Counted from the first letter of the stretch, positions 48,323-58,065 are shown. The stretch is 64,000 bases of DNA from Aquabacterium sp. NJ1 (GCF_000768065.1 NZ_JRKM01000001.1:2480001-2544000), one strand, 5' to 3'. Notes: a model not told the origin generated them from the sequence alone. Translations and numbers: made by a program.

Positions 48323-48955
48323 TCAACGCCACCTGAGGCCGGCCAGTTGCCGGTCATGCCAGCGTGCCAGCAGCAGCTGGGCCAGGAAGGACCCGATCCA
48401 GGCCATCAGCATGTCGGACTGGGTGTCGAACGGGTCGCCCTGGGTGGCCAGGAACTCGTCGGCGCCCTGCCCCAGCGCCACCGCCGCGCCCCATTCGATG
48501 AACTCGTACATGGCGCTGATGGCCAGGCACACGCAGGTCACCAGGAAGAACAGCCAGCCACCGCGCTGCAAGGGCGTCTTGCGCAGCAGGATCTCGCGCG
48601 CAATCATCGCGGGGATGAAGCCTTGCGCCAGGTGGCCGATGCGGTCGTAGTGGTTGCGGGTGAAGTGAAAGACGTCCTGCATCCAGAAGCCCAGGGGCAC
48701 GCGCGCATAGGTGTAGTGGCCGCCGATCATCAGCACCCAGGCGTGGATGGCGATCAGCACATAGACCAGGGTGGTCAGCCGAAAGCTCGAACGGGTGAAG
48801 GCCAGCAAGGGCAAGGCGATGAAGATGGGGAAGACCTCCATCACCCACACGCCCCGGTCATAGGCGCCCACAAAGGACCAGATCAGGCCGACCATGATGG
48901 TGGCCAGCCACAGCTGCGGGCCCATGGAGAGCCGGGTTGAAAGCCTGTTGATCAT
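48323..48955 (-). CDS. DUF2238 membrane protein (YjdF-like)
   Basis: Encodes 210 residues with about five membrane helices, for example ATIMVGLIWSFVGAYDRGVW and LVYVLIAIHAWVLMIGGHYT. DUF2238 motifs are present: HYTYARVPLGFWMQDVF, RNHYDRIGHLAQGFIPAMIA, MYEFIEWGAAVALGQGADEF and GDPFDTQSDMLMAWIGS. The conserved His, Asp and Glu in the membrane part hint at a metal or substrate site, but the function of the family is unknown. It lies 85 bases after metK on the same strand, beyond a strong terminator, so it is probably transcribed separately. Confidence 0.9.
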   Translation of the reverse strand: MINRLSTRLSMGPQLWLATIMVGLIWSFVGAYDRGVWVMEVFPIFIALPLLAFTRSSFRLTTLVYVLIAIHAWVLMIGGHYTYARVPLGFWMQDVFHFTRNHYDRIGHLAQGFIPAMIAREILLRKTPLQRGGWLFFLVTCVCLAISAMYEFIEWGAAVALGQGADEFLATQGDPFDTQSDMLMAWIGSFLAQLLLARWHDRQLAGLRWR

Positions 48956-48961
48956 GCGGGC

Positions 48962-48997
48962 AAAGAAAAAAGGCGTACCCGGTGAGGATACGCCTTT
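48962..48997 (-). terminator. metK: Rho-independent terminator of metK
   Basis: On the minus strand the perfect 9-bp arms AAAGGCGTA and TACGCCTTT surround an 11-base loop and run into a T-rich tract (TTTTTTCTTT on the transcript side). It lies about 44 bases after the metK stop and upstream of the DUF2238 gene. Confidence 0.85.
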
Positions 48998-49040
48998 GTT
49001 GCAGAGGGGGCCTGCCCCGTCTGGCCTTTAGCCTTTCAGC

Positions 49041-50228
49041 TTAGCCCTTCAGGCCAGCTGCGTCGCGCAGCACCTGGGCCTTGTCCGTGCGCTCCCAGCT
49101 GAACTCCGGCTCTTCACGACCGAAGTGGCCGTAAGCCGCCGTCTTCTGGTAGATCGGGCGCAGCAGGTCCAGCATCTGGATGATGCCCTTGGGCCGCAGG
49201 TCGAAGTGCTCGTTGACGAGCTTGGCGATCTGGTCGTCAGGGATCACGCCCGTGCCTTCGGTGTAGACCGTCACGTTCATGGGCTTGGCCACGCCGATGG
49301 CGTACGCCACCTGCACCTGGCACTGCTTGGCCAGGCCGGCTGCCACCACGTTCTTGGCGACGTAGCGGGCAGCGTAGGCGGCCGAGCGGTCCACCTTCGT
49401 GGGATCCTTGCCCGAGAAGGCGCCACCGCCGTGGGGGCAGGCACCGCCGTAGGTGTCCACGATGATCTTGCGGCCGGTCAGGCCACAGTCACCTTGCGGG
49501 CCACCGATCACGAAACGGCCGGTCGGGTTGATCAGGAAGCGGGTTTCCTTCAGCCACTCTTTGGGCAGCACCGGCTTGATGATCTCTTCGATGATGGCTT
49601 CGGTGAACGAGGCCTTCATCTTGGTGGCCGACTCGGACTGGTCCGGGCTGTGCTGGGTGGACAGCACCACGGTGTCGATGCTGTGGGGCTTGCCGTCCAC
49701 ATAACGCATCGTGACCTGGCTCTTGGCGTCCGGGCGCAGGAAAGGCAGGCGGCCATCCTTGCGCAACTGGGCCTGGCGCTCCACGAGGCGGTGGGCGTAG
49801 TAGATCGGCGCGGGCATCAGCTCGGGCGTTTCGTCGCAGGCGTAGCCGAACATCAGGCCCTGGTCGCCAGCGCCGATGTTGAGGTAGTCGTCGGAGGCGC
49901 GGTCCACGCCCTGGGCGATGTCGTTGGACTGCTTGTCGTACGCGACCAGCACGGCACAACCCTTGTAGTCGATGCCGTACTCGGTGTTGTCGTAGCCGAT
50001 GCGCTTGATGGTGTCACGCGCCACCTGGATGTAGTCCACGTTGGCTTGCGTCGTGATTTCGCCTGCGAGAACAACCAGACCGGTGTTGGTCAGGGTTTCG
50101 GCGGCCACGCGGGAGACGGGGTCCTGGGCCAGGATGGCGTCCAGGATGGCATCGGAGATCTGGTCAGCCACCTTGTCGGGGTGACCTTCCGATACGGATT
50201 CAGAGGTGAAAAGGAAATCGTTCGCCAC
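49041..50228 (-). CDS. metK: S-adenosylmethionine synthase
   Basis: Encodes 395 residues from a GTG at 50228, which gives the family start [20 protein letters not shown], with GGAG 9 bases upstream. Further landmarks are the [23 protein letters not shown]-site hexapeptide region, [31 protein letters not shown] and [19 protein letters not shown]. It makes S-adenosylmethionine from methionine and ATP. In this neighbourhood it is divergent from lipid A-type acyltransferase genes, a common order in Burkholderiales. The long leader with a terminator-like hairpin suggests attenuation. Confidence 0.97.
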   Translation of the reverse strand: MANDFLFTSESVSEGHPDKVADQISDAILDAILAQDPVSRVAAETLTNTGLVVLAGEITTQANVDYIQVARDTIKRIGYDNTEYGIDYKGCAVLVAYDKQSNDIAQGVDRASDDYLNIGAGDQGLMFGYACDETPELMPAPIYYAHRLVERQAQLRKDGRLPFLRPDAKSQVTMRYVDGKPHSIDTVVLSTQHSPDQSESATKMKASFTEAIIEEIIKPVLPKEWLKETRFLINPTGRFVIGGPQGDCGLTGRKIIVDTYGGACPHGGGAFSGKDPTKVDRSAAYAARYVAKNVVAAGLAKQCQVQVAYAIGVAKPMNVTVYTEGTGVIPDDQIAKLVNEHFDLRPKGIIQMLDLLRPIYQKTAAYGHFGREEPEFSWERTDKAQVLRDAAGLKG

Positions 50229-50241
50229 GATATGTTGCTCC

Positions 50242-50274
50242 AAAAAAGACAAAAGACCCTCGGCGTCGCCGGGG
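50242..50274 (-). promoter_or_regulatory. Terminator-like hairpin (candidate attenuator) in the metK leader
   Basis: On the minus strand CCCCGGC-GAC-GCCG-A-GGG forms a GC-rich hairpin (50274-50257). It is followed at once by TCTTTTGTCTTTTTT, and the run of T ends at the GGAG ribosome binding site of metK. This is the layout of an intrinsic terminator within a leader. Upstream, GCGGGGCG (50343-50336) could pair with the CCCC arm to prevent it. The 10-mer CAGGACAACT occurs twice in the leader (50354-50345 and 50290-50281). Confidence 0.5.
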
Positions 50275-50374
50275 CTGGTGAGTTGTCCTGGTGGGGCTCT
50301 TCGCAGCGGCGAACGCTTTAGCGGCATTTGTGAATCGCCCCGCAAGTTGTCCTGTTAACTCGGCGATGGATGCA

Positions 50375-50402
50375 AGTGTAGTGGATTCGTTCGGGCTGGA
50401 AA
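50375..50402 (-). promoter_or_regulatory. Candidate sigma-70 promoter of metK
   Basis: On the minus strand TTTCCA (50402-50397), 16 bases, TACACT (50380-50375). The start would be near 50368 and the leader about 140 bases long, which leaves room for the attenuator-like structure. Confidence 0.45.
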
Positions 50403-50477
50403 GGCCGTAAACCCGGGAAAAGGCGCGGGATATCCCGCAACTGCTCATTCGCGCGCGACGTCGCCAGCGCCGCCACC

Positions 50478-51356
50478 GTGACCGTCACGCTGGGCCATAC
50501 TGTCTACAAGGGCCACACGCTGTCGGGCAGCGAAGTGCTGACCTTCGGTGCCGACTTCAATGCCTGGCTCGACACGATCAAGGGCACCGTTGCGGCCAAC
50601 GGTGCCAGCACGGTCGTTGCGACTCAGGACACCGATGGCTTCTACACGAGCATCACCCTGACGGCGCCTGTCCTGCGCTCCATTTCCTCCGGCGGCTCCG
50701 TCACGCTGACGGACCTGAACGTGGACCTCAATGCCAAGAAGGTCTATGCGACCGTGATCGGCGCCAATGGCGTGGGCACGGTGACCAATGTGGCGCTGTG
50801 GGACATCGACACGGTGCTGGGCCCGACCAACATCGCCTTGCCAGCCAACGGCAGCGGGACATTCAACCTGGCCGTGCAGGGCCTGCACCTCACGGCTGAT
50901 GGCTCTGCCAAGGTCGTGAGCTCGCTGGGCCTCGTCACCCTCGGCAAGGCGACACTGGCCGCCGTCAGCGACTTCGGTGGCCTCTCGATGACCCTGAACT
51001 CGACGGCCGTGCCACCGCAAGCAAGCTGCTCGGTGAGCTTCAAGACCAGCAACAAGAACGCGCAGCTGTTCAACACCGAGGTGACGATCAACAACCCCAG
51101 CAGCAATGCCGCCACCGGCTGGCAGGTGAACTGGCACTACGCCAAGCCCACCCTGCTGCTCAAGGTGAAGAACGCCAAGCTCAGCAACAAGGGCCTGACG
51201 AACTACACGGCGGCCCCCACGGCGACCAACGCCACCATTGCCGCCGGTGCTTCGACCTCGTTCAGCTTCCGCGGCCACGCCAATGGCGGCGCCCCCGCGG
51301 TCAGCGACCTGTCGGCCACTTTGGGCGACCAGGCCTGTGCGGTGAACCAGCAGTAA
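50478..51356 (+). pseudogene. CBM2-containing secreted protein gene, probably 5'-truncated
   Basis: The frame encodes 292 residues from a GTG at 50478 that has no Shine-Dalgarno site; in-frame codons extend back to a stop at 50379-50381 without a signal peptide. The sequence enters directly in beta-rich mature-type sequence (TVTLGHTVYKGHTLSGSEVL). The C-terminal 110 residues match a family 2 carbohydrate-binding module: CSVSFKTS (C184), VTINNPSSNAATGWQVNWHY, ATIAAGASTSFSFRGHANGG and a closing Cys (C288) that would form the usual disulfide. Such modules bind cellulose or chitin outside the cell. With no export signal the protein would be useless, so loss of the 5' end beside metK is likely. 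A good terminator follows, so it was once a complete unit. It could also be an intact gene with an unusual start. Confidence 0.6.
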
Positions 51357-51402
51357 CTCGCCAACAGCCAGGCCTGTCGCCTGGCTTGTCTCTCGACGGT
51401 TC

Positions 51403-51429
51403 AGCCCGGCCCTGGTGGCCGGGCTTTTT
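51403..51429 (+). terminator. Rho-independent terminator after the CBM2 gene
   Basis: AGCCCGGCC and GGCCGGGCT are perfect 9-bp arms around CTGGT and run into TTTT. It lies about 47 bases after the CBM2 stop codon and just before the first acyltransferase gene. Confidence 0.85.
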
Positions 51430-51463
51430 CATGCGCGAACGGCATCGGGCAGAATCCGCCACC

Positions 51464-52372
51464 ATGTCGCGCCTGTTTTTCATGCTGTCTCGCTGGCCGC
51501 TGGCCGTGCTGCACCCGCTGGGCAGCCTGCTGGGCTGGCTGGCTTACCTGCTGTCCCCGTCTTACCGCCGGCGCCTGAAGGCGCACACACGCGCCGTGGG
51601 CATGGGCACCTGGCAGCGCTGGGCGGCCGTGGCGCACGCGGGCAAGATGGTGGGCGAATTGCCTCGCCTGTGGGGCCGCCCGCGTGAGCAGGCCCTGGGC
51701 AGCACGGTGCAGTGGGCTCAGCCCGAAGCCGTGTCCCAGGCCTTGTCCGAAGGCCGTGGGCTCTTGTTGCTGACCCCGCACCTGGGTTGCTTCGAGATCA
51801 CGGCACAAGCCTATGCCGAGCGCTTTGGCGCGCTCAAGCCGATCACCGCCTTGTACCGCCCGGCCAAGCAGGCCTGGCTGGCCGAGATGATGCGCGACTC
51901 GCGCAACCGCCCCGGCATGCTGACCAGCCCGGCCACGCTCAGCGGCGTGCGCAACATGCTGCGCGCGTTGAAGAAGGGCGAGACCGTGGGCCTGCTGCCC
52001 GATCAGGTGCCGCCCGAGGGCATGGGCGTGTGGACCAACTTCTTCGGCCGCCCCGCCTACACCATGACCATGGCCGCCAAGCTGGTCGCCCAGACCCGCT
52101 GCGCCGTGGTGCTGCTGCGCGGTGAGCGCCTGGGGCTGCTGGCGCGTTGGCGCCAGGGCTGCGACTACATCGTGCACGCCACCCGTGTCCCCCCTGATGT
52201 CGAGCAAGTGCTGGCATCCGGGGATGCGGCACAATCCGCCGCCGCCGTGAACCGGCTGATGGAAGACATGATCATGCAAGCACCCGAGCAGTACCTGTGG
52301 GGCTACAACCGCTACAAGCAGCCTCGCGCCGAGATCCTGACCTCGGCCGCGGGCGGTGAAGCGCCAACCTGA
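51464..52372 (+). CDS. LpxL/HtrB-type lysophospholipid (lipid A) acyltransferase, copy 1
   Basis: Encodes 302 residues from the ATG at 51464, the usual start MSRLFFMLSRWPLAVLHPLG with a membrane anchor helix. The catalytic HX4E motif is TPHLGCFEI at about 109-114, and later motifs are LPDQVPPEGMGVWTNFFGRP and TMAAKLVAQTRCAVVLL. These enzymes add secondary acyl chains to Kdo-lipid A at the inner membrane. The stop codon overlaps the start of the second copy, so the two are co-translated. The pair is divergent from metK and upstream of dapF, as often in Burkholderiales. Confidence 0.9.
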   Translation: MSRLFFMLSRWPLAVLHPLGSLLGWLAYLLSPSYRRRLKAHTRAVGMGTWQRWAAVAHAGKMVGELPRLWGRPREQALGSTVQWAQPEAVSQALSEGRGLLLLTPHLGCFEITAQAYAERFGALKPITALYRPAKQAWLAEMMRDSRNRPGMLTSPATLSGVRNMLRALKKGETVGLLPDQVPPEGMGVWTNFFGRPAYTMTMAAKLVAQTRCAVVLLRGERLGLLARWRQGCDYIVHATRVPPDVEQVLASGDAAQSAAAVNRLMEDMIMQAPEQYLWGYNRYKQPRAEILTSAAGGEAPT

Positions 52373-53286
52373 TGATGATCAAGCAAGCGCTGTCTCAAGC
52401 GGGCATCCGCCTCGCGCTGGGCCTCCTGTGGCTGCTGCACTGGCTGCCGCTGCCGGTGCTGGCCGCCATCGCGCGTGGCATGGGTGCCCTGCTCTACAAG
52501 CTGGCCAAGTCGCGCCGCCGTGTGGGCCTGCGCAACCTGGCGCTGTGCTTCCCCGAGATGCCTCTGGCCGAACGTGAAGCCTTGCTGCGTGCGCACTTTG
52601 GCTGGCTCACGCAAAGCCTGCTGGATCGCGCCGTGTTGTGGTGGGCCTCGCCCACGCGCATCAAGCGCCTCATCCAGGTCGAGGGCGACATCGAGCTGGC
52701 CGAACGCGAGATGCAGACCACCGGCCGCCCCACCATGTGGTTGTGCCCGCACTTTGTCGGCCTGGACGTGGCGGGTGCTGCCATCCTGCTGTGCCAGAAG
52801 CGGCCCGGGGCTTCGATCTACCAGACGCAGAGCAACCCGCTGATGGACAAGCTGATGAAGCGCGGCCGCCTGCGTTTCGGCAACGCCGAGATCTTCCCGC
52901 GCAGCGACTCGGTCAAGCCCCTGCTGCGCGCCATCAAGGACGGGCGCGGTTTCTTCAACCTGCCGGACATGGACTTCGGCGCCAAGGACGCGGCCTTCGT
53001 GCCCTTCTTCGGCGTGCAGGCGGCCACCTTGCTCGCGCCTTCTCGCATGGCCCGCATGATGAACATGGTCGTGCAGCCCGTGATTGCGGAACTATTGCCG
53101 AAAGGACGCGGTTGGCGCGTGCATTTCATGCCGCCGCTGCCCGACTTCCCGACAAAAGATGCAGAATCTGACGCAACGCGAATGAATCACTTCATCGAGT
53201 CAGAAATTCTCAAACAGCCTGCCCAATACCTCTGGGTGCACAAGCGATTCAAGACCCGGCCCGAGGGCGAAGCCCCCTTGTATTGA
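52372..53286 (+). CDS. LpxL/HtrB-type lysophospholipid (lipid A) acyltransferase, copy 2
   Basis: Encodes 304 residues; the ATG at 52372 overlaps the previous stop, and an ATG follows in the next codon. A membrane anchor (GIRLALGLLWLLHWLPLPVL) is followed by RVGLRNLALCFPEMPLAERE. The catalytic motif is WLCPHFVGLDVAG, an HX4D version of the HX4E motif; Asp occurs at this place in other lipid A acyltransferases. Later motifs are FNLPDMDFGAKDAAFVPFFG and QAATLLAPSRMARM. The two copies probably add different acyl chains or act at different positions of lipid A. Which one is lauroyl- or myristoyl-specific cannot be read from the sequence. Confidence 0.9.
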   Translation: MMIKQALSQAGIRLALGLLWLLHWLPLPVLAAIARGMGALLYKLAKSRRRVGLRNLALCFPEMPLAEREALLRAHFGWLTQSLLDRAVLWWASPTRIKRLIQVEGDIELAEREMQTTGRPTMWLCPHFVGLDVAGAAILLCQKRPGASIYQTQSNPLMDKLMKRGRLRFGNAEIFPRSDSVKPLLRAIKDGRGFFNLPDMDFGAKDAAFVPFFGVQAATLLAPSRMARMMNMVVQPVIAELLPKGRGWRVHFMPPLPDFPTKDAESDATRMNHFIESEILKQPAQYLWVHKRFKTRPEGEAPLY

Positions 53287-53324
53287 GTCGGCCTGATCTG
53301 ACGCAAGGATTACCCTGTGTCACC

Positions 53325-53352
53325 TCAAGTTGAGCCCTCCGCGAACCGATAC
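53325..53352 (+). promoter_or_regulatory. Possible sigma-28 (FliA) promoter of the second chemotaxis receptor
   Basis: TCAAGTTG, 12 bases, ACCGATAC matches 6 of 8 bases at each half of the FliA consensus TAAAGTTT-N11-GCCGATAA, with one base of extra spacing. It lies 38 bases before the start codon, which suits a motility-class gene. Confidence 0.35.
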
Positions 53353-53389
53353 AAGCCGAAGCTTGTAATGGTTTGAGGAGTGCCAGCTC

Positions 53390-54958
53390 ATGGCTTGGAT
53401 CGCGTGGCTTCGTGGTTTTTCTATTCGCTCGCGTCTGCTGGCGTGCATGGCCTTGGTGGTGGGCATTGGCTGCACCATCGGGGGCGCGATGAGCTGGCAA
53501 TTGCTGTCCCTCAAAGGCGAGCTGGATTCGTTTGCCAGCCAGGAGTTTGCTGCCACGCAGCGCATGGCCACACTGGCGCTGAGCCTGGGTGATCTGCGCG
53601 GACGTGAAAAGACCACCATCATCGCCACGGGTGACTCCGTGAGCGCCGCCGAACAATTCAAGGCCTGGAAGAGCGCCCTGGCCGCCACCGTGCAGGCCAC
53701 CAAGGCACTGGCCGACGCCGCCCCCACACCCGAGATCAAGCAACAGGCCCAGGCCCTGGAAGGCAAGCTCAACAGCTATGGCAAGGGCCTGGAGCCCACC
53801 CTGGAGTTGATCACCTCTTCAGCGCTGACCTCGGCTGCGGAGGCTTACCAGTCCAGCGAGCCGGCACGCGCCGAGGCCGATGCGGTCGAAGCCATCACGG
53901 CCAAGCTCAATGACGCGGTCACCAAGGTGGCCGAAGCGCGCCGCGCCAATGCGGGCAAGGCGGCCAACCACGCCATCATGTGGCTGTGGGGCCTGCTGAT
54001 GTCGCCCGGCATCGTGTTCCTGCCGCTGATGGGCCTGACCATCCTGTCGATCACGGCGCCGCTGCGCCGGGCCGAAGCCATCACGCAGGCCATCTCGCAC
54101 GGTGACCTGACCCAGCAGATCGACACCCATGGCCAGGACGAGATCAGCCGCCTGCTGAGTTCGATGGCGCACATGCAAAATGGGCTGCGCGAGATGGTGG
54201 CTTCGGTGCGCGAGTCCTCCGAGAACATGCTCACGGCCTCCACCGAGATCGCAGCCGGCAATCAGGACCTGTCGCAACGCACCGAACAAACGGCCGCCAA
54301 CCTGCAGGACACCGCCTCGTCCATGGACGAGCTGAGCAAGACGGTGGAGCACTCGGCTGAATCGGCCCATGTGGCCAACTCGCTGGCCGACACAGCGAGC
54401 CAGCGTGCCGAGCAAGGCGGCCAGGTGGTCGAAAGCGTGGTCACGCAGATGCAGGACATCAGCGCCGCCTCGCGCCAGATCGTCGACATCATCGGCGTGA
54501 TCGATGGCATCGCCTTCCAGACCAACATCCTGGCACTGAACGCGGCGGTGGAAGCCGCGCGGGCCGGCGAGCAAGGCCGCGGTTTTGCCGTGGTGGCCGG
54601 CGAGGTGCGCTCCCTGGCGCAACGCAGCGCCGAGGCCGCCAAGGAGATCAAGTCCTTGATCGGCAAGTCCTCCGAGCGCGTGGAGCAAGGCTCGCAGAAG
54701 GTGCGCGAGGCCGGCGAGGTCATGAACGAGATCGTGGACGCGATCCGCCGCGTGACCCAGGCCATGAGCGAGATCGCCGGTGCCACGCGCCAGCAATCCG
54801 CGGGCATCGGCCAGGTCAGCCAGTCGGTGACCCAGCTGGACCACATGACGCAGCAGAACGCCGCCCTGGTCGAGCAATCGGCCGCCGCCGCGGACAGCCT
54901 GCGTCAACAGGCCATCGACCTGTCCAAGTCGGTGCAGCGCTTCCAGCTGGAAGGCTGA
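53390..54958 (+). CDS. Methyl-accepting chemotaxis protein
   Basis: Encodes 522 residues; GAGGAG lies 9 bases before the ATG. The N-terminus has a basic stretch and one helix ([20 protein letters not shown]), then a periplasmic helical domain of about 150 residues. A second helix (about 195-220) leads to a HAMP domain ([20 protein letters not shown]). The signalling domain shows [20 protein letters not shown] and [20 protein letters not shown]. It is similar to the other receptor in the window in the cytoplasmic part but different in the sensor. It is inserted between the acyltransferase pair and dapF, next to a convergent membrane protein gene. Confidence 0.95.
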   Translation: MAWIAWLRGFSIRSRLLACMALVVGIGCTIGGAMSWQLLSLKGELDSFASQEFAATQRMATLALSLGDLRGREKTTIIATGDSVSAAEQFKAWKSALAATVQATKALADAAPTPEIKQQAQALEGKLNSYGKGLEPTLELITSSALTSAAEAYQSSEPARAEADAVEAITAKLNDAVTKVAEARRANAGKAANHAIMWLWGLLMSPGIVFLPLMGLTILSITAPLRRAEAITQAISHGDLTQQIDTHGQDEISRLLSSMAHMQNGLREMVASVRESSENMLTASTEIAAGNQDLSQRTEQTAANLQDTASSMDELSKTVEHSAESAHVANSLADTASQRAEQGGQVVESVVTQMQDISAASRQIVDIIGVIDGIAFQTNILALNAAVEAARAGEQGRGFAVVAGEVRSLAQRSAEAAKEIKSLIGKSSERVEQGSQKVREAGEVMNEIVDAIRRVTQAMSEIAGATRQQSAGIGQVSQSVTQLDHMTQQNAALVEQSAAAADSLRQQAIDLSKSVQRFQLEG

Positions 54959-54986
54959 GTCACCCGCGCCACGCCGGCGCGGTGAC
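54959..54986. terminator. Stem-loop between convergent genes
   Basis: GTCACCCGCGCC and GGCGCGGTGAC pair with one bulged C around ACGCC, directly after the chemotaxis receptor stop and just before the convergent stop at 54989. There is no T-tract on either side, so it may act through Rho or as a two-way barrier. Confidence 0.45.
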
Positions 54987-54988
54987 CA

Positions 54989-56425
54989 TCAATACAGCCG
55001 GATGGTGGCGGGCACATTGGGGTCCGCCGCCATGCTTTGGGCCACGGCGTGCAGCCTGGCTGCGGCCTGCGGCGTGCGCGCATACAGCTGCACGCTCGAT
55101 TCGCCCGCGCTGACCTTGGGCCCCAGCAGTTCCACGCTGGCCACCAGGATCCAGTCCCTGGACCATTGCGGGAACCACTTGTCGTAGATGAAGGCCACCT
55201 CCACGCCCTTGCGCGCCGCGAGCTCGTCGATCCACGGCCCGGTCATCTGTCCATGACGCCGCACTTCCAGCACCTCGGGTGAAGCCAGGCCCGCGAGATC
55301 GAGCACGTACTGCCCTGATCGCAGGGCCACCAGGCCCAGGTCATTGACCGCCACGCGCATGCCCAGCTCACGGGCGATGCGCGCCGTCACCATCTGCTGC
55401 TGTGCCACGTTCTGGCAGCCACCCGGGGTGTCCAGCGTGACCTGCCACAGGGTCGGAAACGCCAGGGCCAGCGCCGTGCTGCTCAGGGCCATGGCCCATG
55501 CAGCGCGCGCGGCGCCCTCAGCAGCTTTCAAAACCATGTCGCCCACCGAGGCCAGCACGAACACGGCCAGCCACGCCAGGATGAAGACCTCATAGCGCCC
55601 GAACCAGCCCACACGGCCCTCCAGCATGAAGGCCAGCGTGGGCAAGCCGATGAGCATGACCCATTGCCCGAGCCGATCACGCCAGGCATAAGCCAGCCAG
55701 GCCAGCATCAGCACGATGGTGGGGTGCGTGGTGTAGTTGGTCATGAAGGGCGGCTCCAGCGTCTTGGCCAGCACCGACGAAGGCAGCAGGGGCAAGCCCA
55801 CCGCATGCAGAAAGGCCGAGAAAGCCACCACGATGGCCAGCGACACGCCCACGGCCACCGCGGGGCGGACCTTGTCCTGCGTGAACCACAGGTAGGCCCC
55901 CACCGGCAGGCTGATGGCCAGGCATTCATAACGGATCAGTGGCATCAAGCCCAGCGCCACATAGAACCAGGCATCGCGGCGCTGCTCGATCAGGCGCATC
56001 GCCACGAACACCACCAGCAACACCTGCAGCGAGTGCTCCATGCCGGTCATCACCAGGCCAAACAGGTTGAGCCCGAAGGCCACGGCCATCGCCCCGAGCG
56101 TGGGCAACCAGGCGGGCACGCCCGCGCGCCGGATCACCCGCGCCAGGCACCATACGGTCAGCACACAAGCCGCCCCGTTGATGATCAAGGGCAACCATTC
56201 AGCCACACGCGCAGGTGCCAGCGCCATCAGAAAAGGCCAGGCAATGCTGGACGAAGGGGATGCCCACTCGCCAGGGTTGATACCGTATGATCCTTGCTGA
56301 ATGTTCTTCGCGAGCGCCAGGTGGATGTAAGGGTCATCCAGCGAATACACGAGCATGCCGCCCGTCTGCCTCATGCACGCGACAACCAAAGCCCACAAGG
56401 CCAGCAAAGCGGCGACTGGTGCCAT
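54989..56425 (-). CDS. Polytopic membrane protein, GT-C glycosyltransferase-like
   Basis: Encodes 478 residues from the ATG at 56425 (GGGAG 8 bases upstream); a GTG at 56464 is the alternative. About ten membrane helices cover residues 5-350, followed by a soluble C-terminal domain of about 130 residues. The first loop has [20 protein letters not shown] and [17 protein letters not shown], where an Asp-Asp pair and nearby residues fit the metal site of GT-C enzymes such as ArnT- or mannosyl-transferase-like proteins. The C-terminal part ([20 protein letters not shown]) resembles the periplasmic domain of such proteins. Its likely task is transfer of a lipid-linked sugar in the periplasm; donor and acceptor are unknown. 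It is divergent from dapF with only 44 bases between the start codons. Confidence 0.7.
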   Translation of the reverse strand: MAPVAALLALWALVVACMRQTGGMLVYSLDDPYIHLALAKNIQQGSYGINPGEWASPSSSIAWPFLMALAPARVAEWLPLIINGAACVLTVWCLARVIRRAGVPAWLPTLGAMAVAFGLNLFGLVMTGMEHSLQVLLVVFVAMRLIEQRRDAWFYVALGLMPLIRYECLAISLPVGAYLWFTQDKVRPAVAVGVSLAIVVAFSAFLHAVGLPLLPSSVLAKTLEPPFMTNYTTHPTIVLMLAWLAYAWRDRLGQWVMLIGLPTLAFMLEGRVGWFGRYEVFILAWLAVFVLASVGDMVLKAAEGAARAAWAMALSSTALALAFPTLWQVTLDTPGGCQNVAQQQMVTARIARELGMRVAVNDLGLVALRSGQYVLDLAGLASPEVLEVRRHGQMTGPWIDELAARKGVEVAFIYDKWFPQWSRDWILVASVELLGPKVSAGESSVQLYARTPQAAARLHAVAQSMAADPNVPATIRLY

Positions 56426-56469
56426 ACACGCTACTCCCAGTTGAACAGTTTTCACCAGGACCACTCTAT

Positions 56470-57333
56470 ATGAAGCTGCGCTTCACCAAGATGCACGGCG
56501 CCGGCAACGACTTTGTTGTGCTCGACGCCACACGCGGGCCCCTGCCATTGAGCGAGGCCCAGTACCGCTTTCTGGCTGACCGCCGTTTTGGTATCGGCGC
56601 AGACCAGATCCTGATCGTCGAGCCCGGCAACCCGGCCAATGCCACCGACTTCACTTACCGCATCATGAACGCCGACGGCGGCGAGGTGGAGCAATGCGGC
56701 AACGGCGCGCGCTGCTTCGCCCGTTTCGTGCACGACACCGGCCTGAGCGACAAGGACACCATCCGTGTGCAGACCATGAAGGCCATCATCGAGCCGCACC
56801 TGCAGCCCGATGGCCGCGTGACCGTGGACATGGGTGAGCCCTTCCTGGTGCCCGCCGAGGTGCCCTTTGATGGCCAGGGCCTGACGCCCAAGCTGCTCAA
56901 TGGCTGCGAGCTGTGGCCCATCCAGCTGGCGAACCACCCGGTCGACGTGGCCGTGGTGTCCATGGGCAACCCGCACGCCGTGATGCGTGTGGACAGCGTC
57001 GAGCACGCCCCCGTGGAAGAGCTCGGCCCGCAGGTTGAAAGCCATGTGCGCTTCCCGCGCCGCGTGAACGCCGGCTTCATGGAAGTGGTGGACCGCAGCC
57101 ACATCCGCCTGCGCGTGTACGAGCGTGGCACGGGCGAGACCCTGGCCTGCGGCTCGGGTGCCTGCGCCGCCGTGGTGGCCGGCATCCGCCTGGGCTGGCT
57201 GGATGAGACCGTGCACGTGGACATGCCCGGCGGCCGCCTGAGCATCAGCTGGGAAGGCCCCGGCACGCACGTGCTGATGACCGGCCCGGCCGTCAAGGTG
57301 TTTGACGGCGAAATCGACGTTCCCGAACTCTGA
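56470..57333 (+). CDS. dapF: Diaminopimelate epimerase
   Basis: Encodes 287 residues from the ATG at 56470, the family start [19 protein letters not shown]. Both catalytic cysteines are present: C76 ([12 protein letters not shown]) and C227 ([17 protein letters not shown]). The [13 protein letters not shown] and [20 protein letters not shown] stretches are typical. It converts LL- to meso-diaminopimelate in the lysine and peptidoglycan pathway. The ATG has AGGA about 11 bases upstream. It is followed by the DUF484 gene after 14 bases, the usual pair upstream of xerC in proteobacteria. Confidence 0.97.
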   Translation: MKLRFTKMHGAGNDFVVLDATRGPLPLSEAQYRFLADRRFGIGADQILIVEPGNPANATDFTYRIMNADGGEVEQCGNGARCFARFVHDTGLSDKDTIRVQTMKAIIEPHLQPDGRVTVDMGEPFLVPAEVPFDGQGLTPKLLNGCELWPIQLANHPVDVAVVSMGNPHAVMRVDSVEHAPVEELGPQVESHVRFPRRVNAGFMEVVDRSHIRLRVYERGTGETLACGSGACAAVVAGIRLGWLDETVHVDMPGGRLSISWEGPGTHVLMTGPAVKVFDGEIDVPEL

Positions 57334-57347
57334 ACCAAGTACCCCCC

Positions 57348-58028
57348 ATGACCCTGCAAGGCATCACCGAAGACGAGATCGTCAACTACCTGGTGCACAC
57401 GCCCGGTTTCTTCGAGCGCAACGCCCAGGTGCTGGCCTCCATCCAGCTGACCAGCCCGCACGGCCAGCGCGCCGTCTCGCTGCAAGAGCGCCAGATGGAG
57501 ATGCTGCGCGACCGCATCAAGGGCCTGGAGCGCCGGATCATGGACATGATCCGCCACGGCCAGGAAAACGAAGCCATCGCCGAGCGCCTGCACCGCTGGG
57601 TGCGCGCCGTGCTGCTCACGCATGACGACACCCTGCTGGCCGAGGTCATGATCGACCGCCTGCGCCACGAGTTCATGATCCCGCAAGCGGCCGTGCGTGT
57701 CTGGGGCACACCCAGCCAGGCGCTGCGCGAAGGCCTGGGCGAGTTGGCCATCACCCAGCCCGTGAGCGACGACGCCCGCAGCTTTGCCGGCAGCCTCAAC
57801 GTGCCCTACTGCGGCCTGAACGCCGGCTTCGAGGCCGGCAAGTGGCTGGAAGACAGCGCCACCATCACGTCTCTGGCCCTGCTGCCCCTTCACCACCAGG
57901 GCGAAACCTTCGGCCTGCTGGTACTGGGCTCGCCCGACCCCACCCGCTACACCGCCGACATGGGCGTGGACTTCCTGCACCAGGTCAGCGACATCGCGAG
58001 TGCGGCGCTGGCGCGGCTGCTGAGCTGA
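57348..58028 (+). CDS. DUF484 family protein (YigA-like)
   Basis: Encodes 226 residues. The N-terminal helical part has ITEDEIVNYLVHTPGFFERN and SLQERQMEMLRDRIKGLERR; a GAF-like C-terminal domain follows (SVSDDARSFAG-type residues, ALLPLHHQGETFGLLVLGSP, YTADMGVDFLHQVSDIASAA). DUF484 genes sit between dapF and xerC in many proteobacteria; their function is unclear. Here the order is kept, but two extra genes separate it from xerC. A stem-loop follows about 27 bases after the stop. Confidence 0.93.
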   Translation: MTLQGITEDEIVNYLVHTPGFFERNAQVLASIQLTSPHGQRAVSLQERQMEMLRDRIKGLERRIMDMIRHGQENEAIAERLHRWVRAVLLTHDDTLLAEVMIDRLRHEFMIPQAAVRVWGTPSQALREGLGELAITQPVSDDARSFAGSLNVPYCGLNAGFEAGKWLEDSATITSLALLPLHHQGETFGLLVLGSPDPTRYTADMGVDFLHQVSDIASAALARLLS

Positions 58029-58045
58029 TCGGCGTCAACAACGAG

Positions 58046-58065
58046 CGCGACCATGGCCATCCCAT
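58046..58065 (+). repeat. Direct repeat, left copy
   Basis: CGCGACCATGGCCATCCCAT here recurs with one change at 58232-58251, where it contains the start codon of the GNAT-PRODH gene. The copies are 186 bp apart and flank the gap after the DUF484 gene. The pair may be the trace of a duplication or insertion at this junction. Confidence 0.6.

Noticed and set aside
50229..50374. A known SAM or SAH riboswitch in the metK leader
   Set aside because: I could not fit the conserved cores of the SAM-I, SAM-II or SAH classes that I know; only a terminator-like structure is supported.
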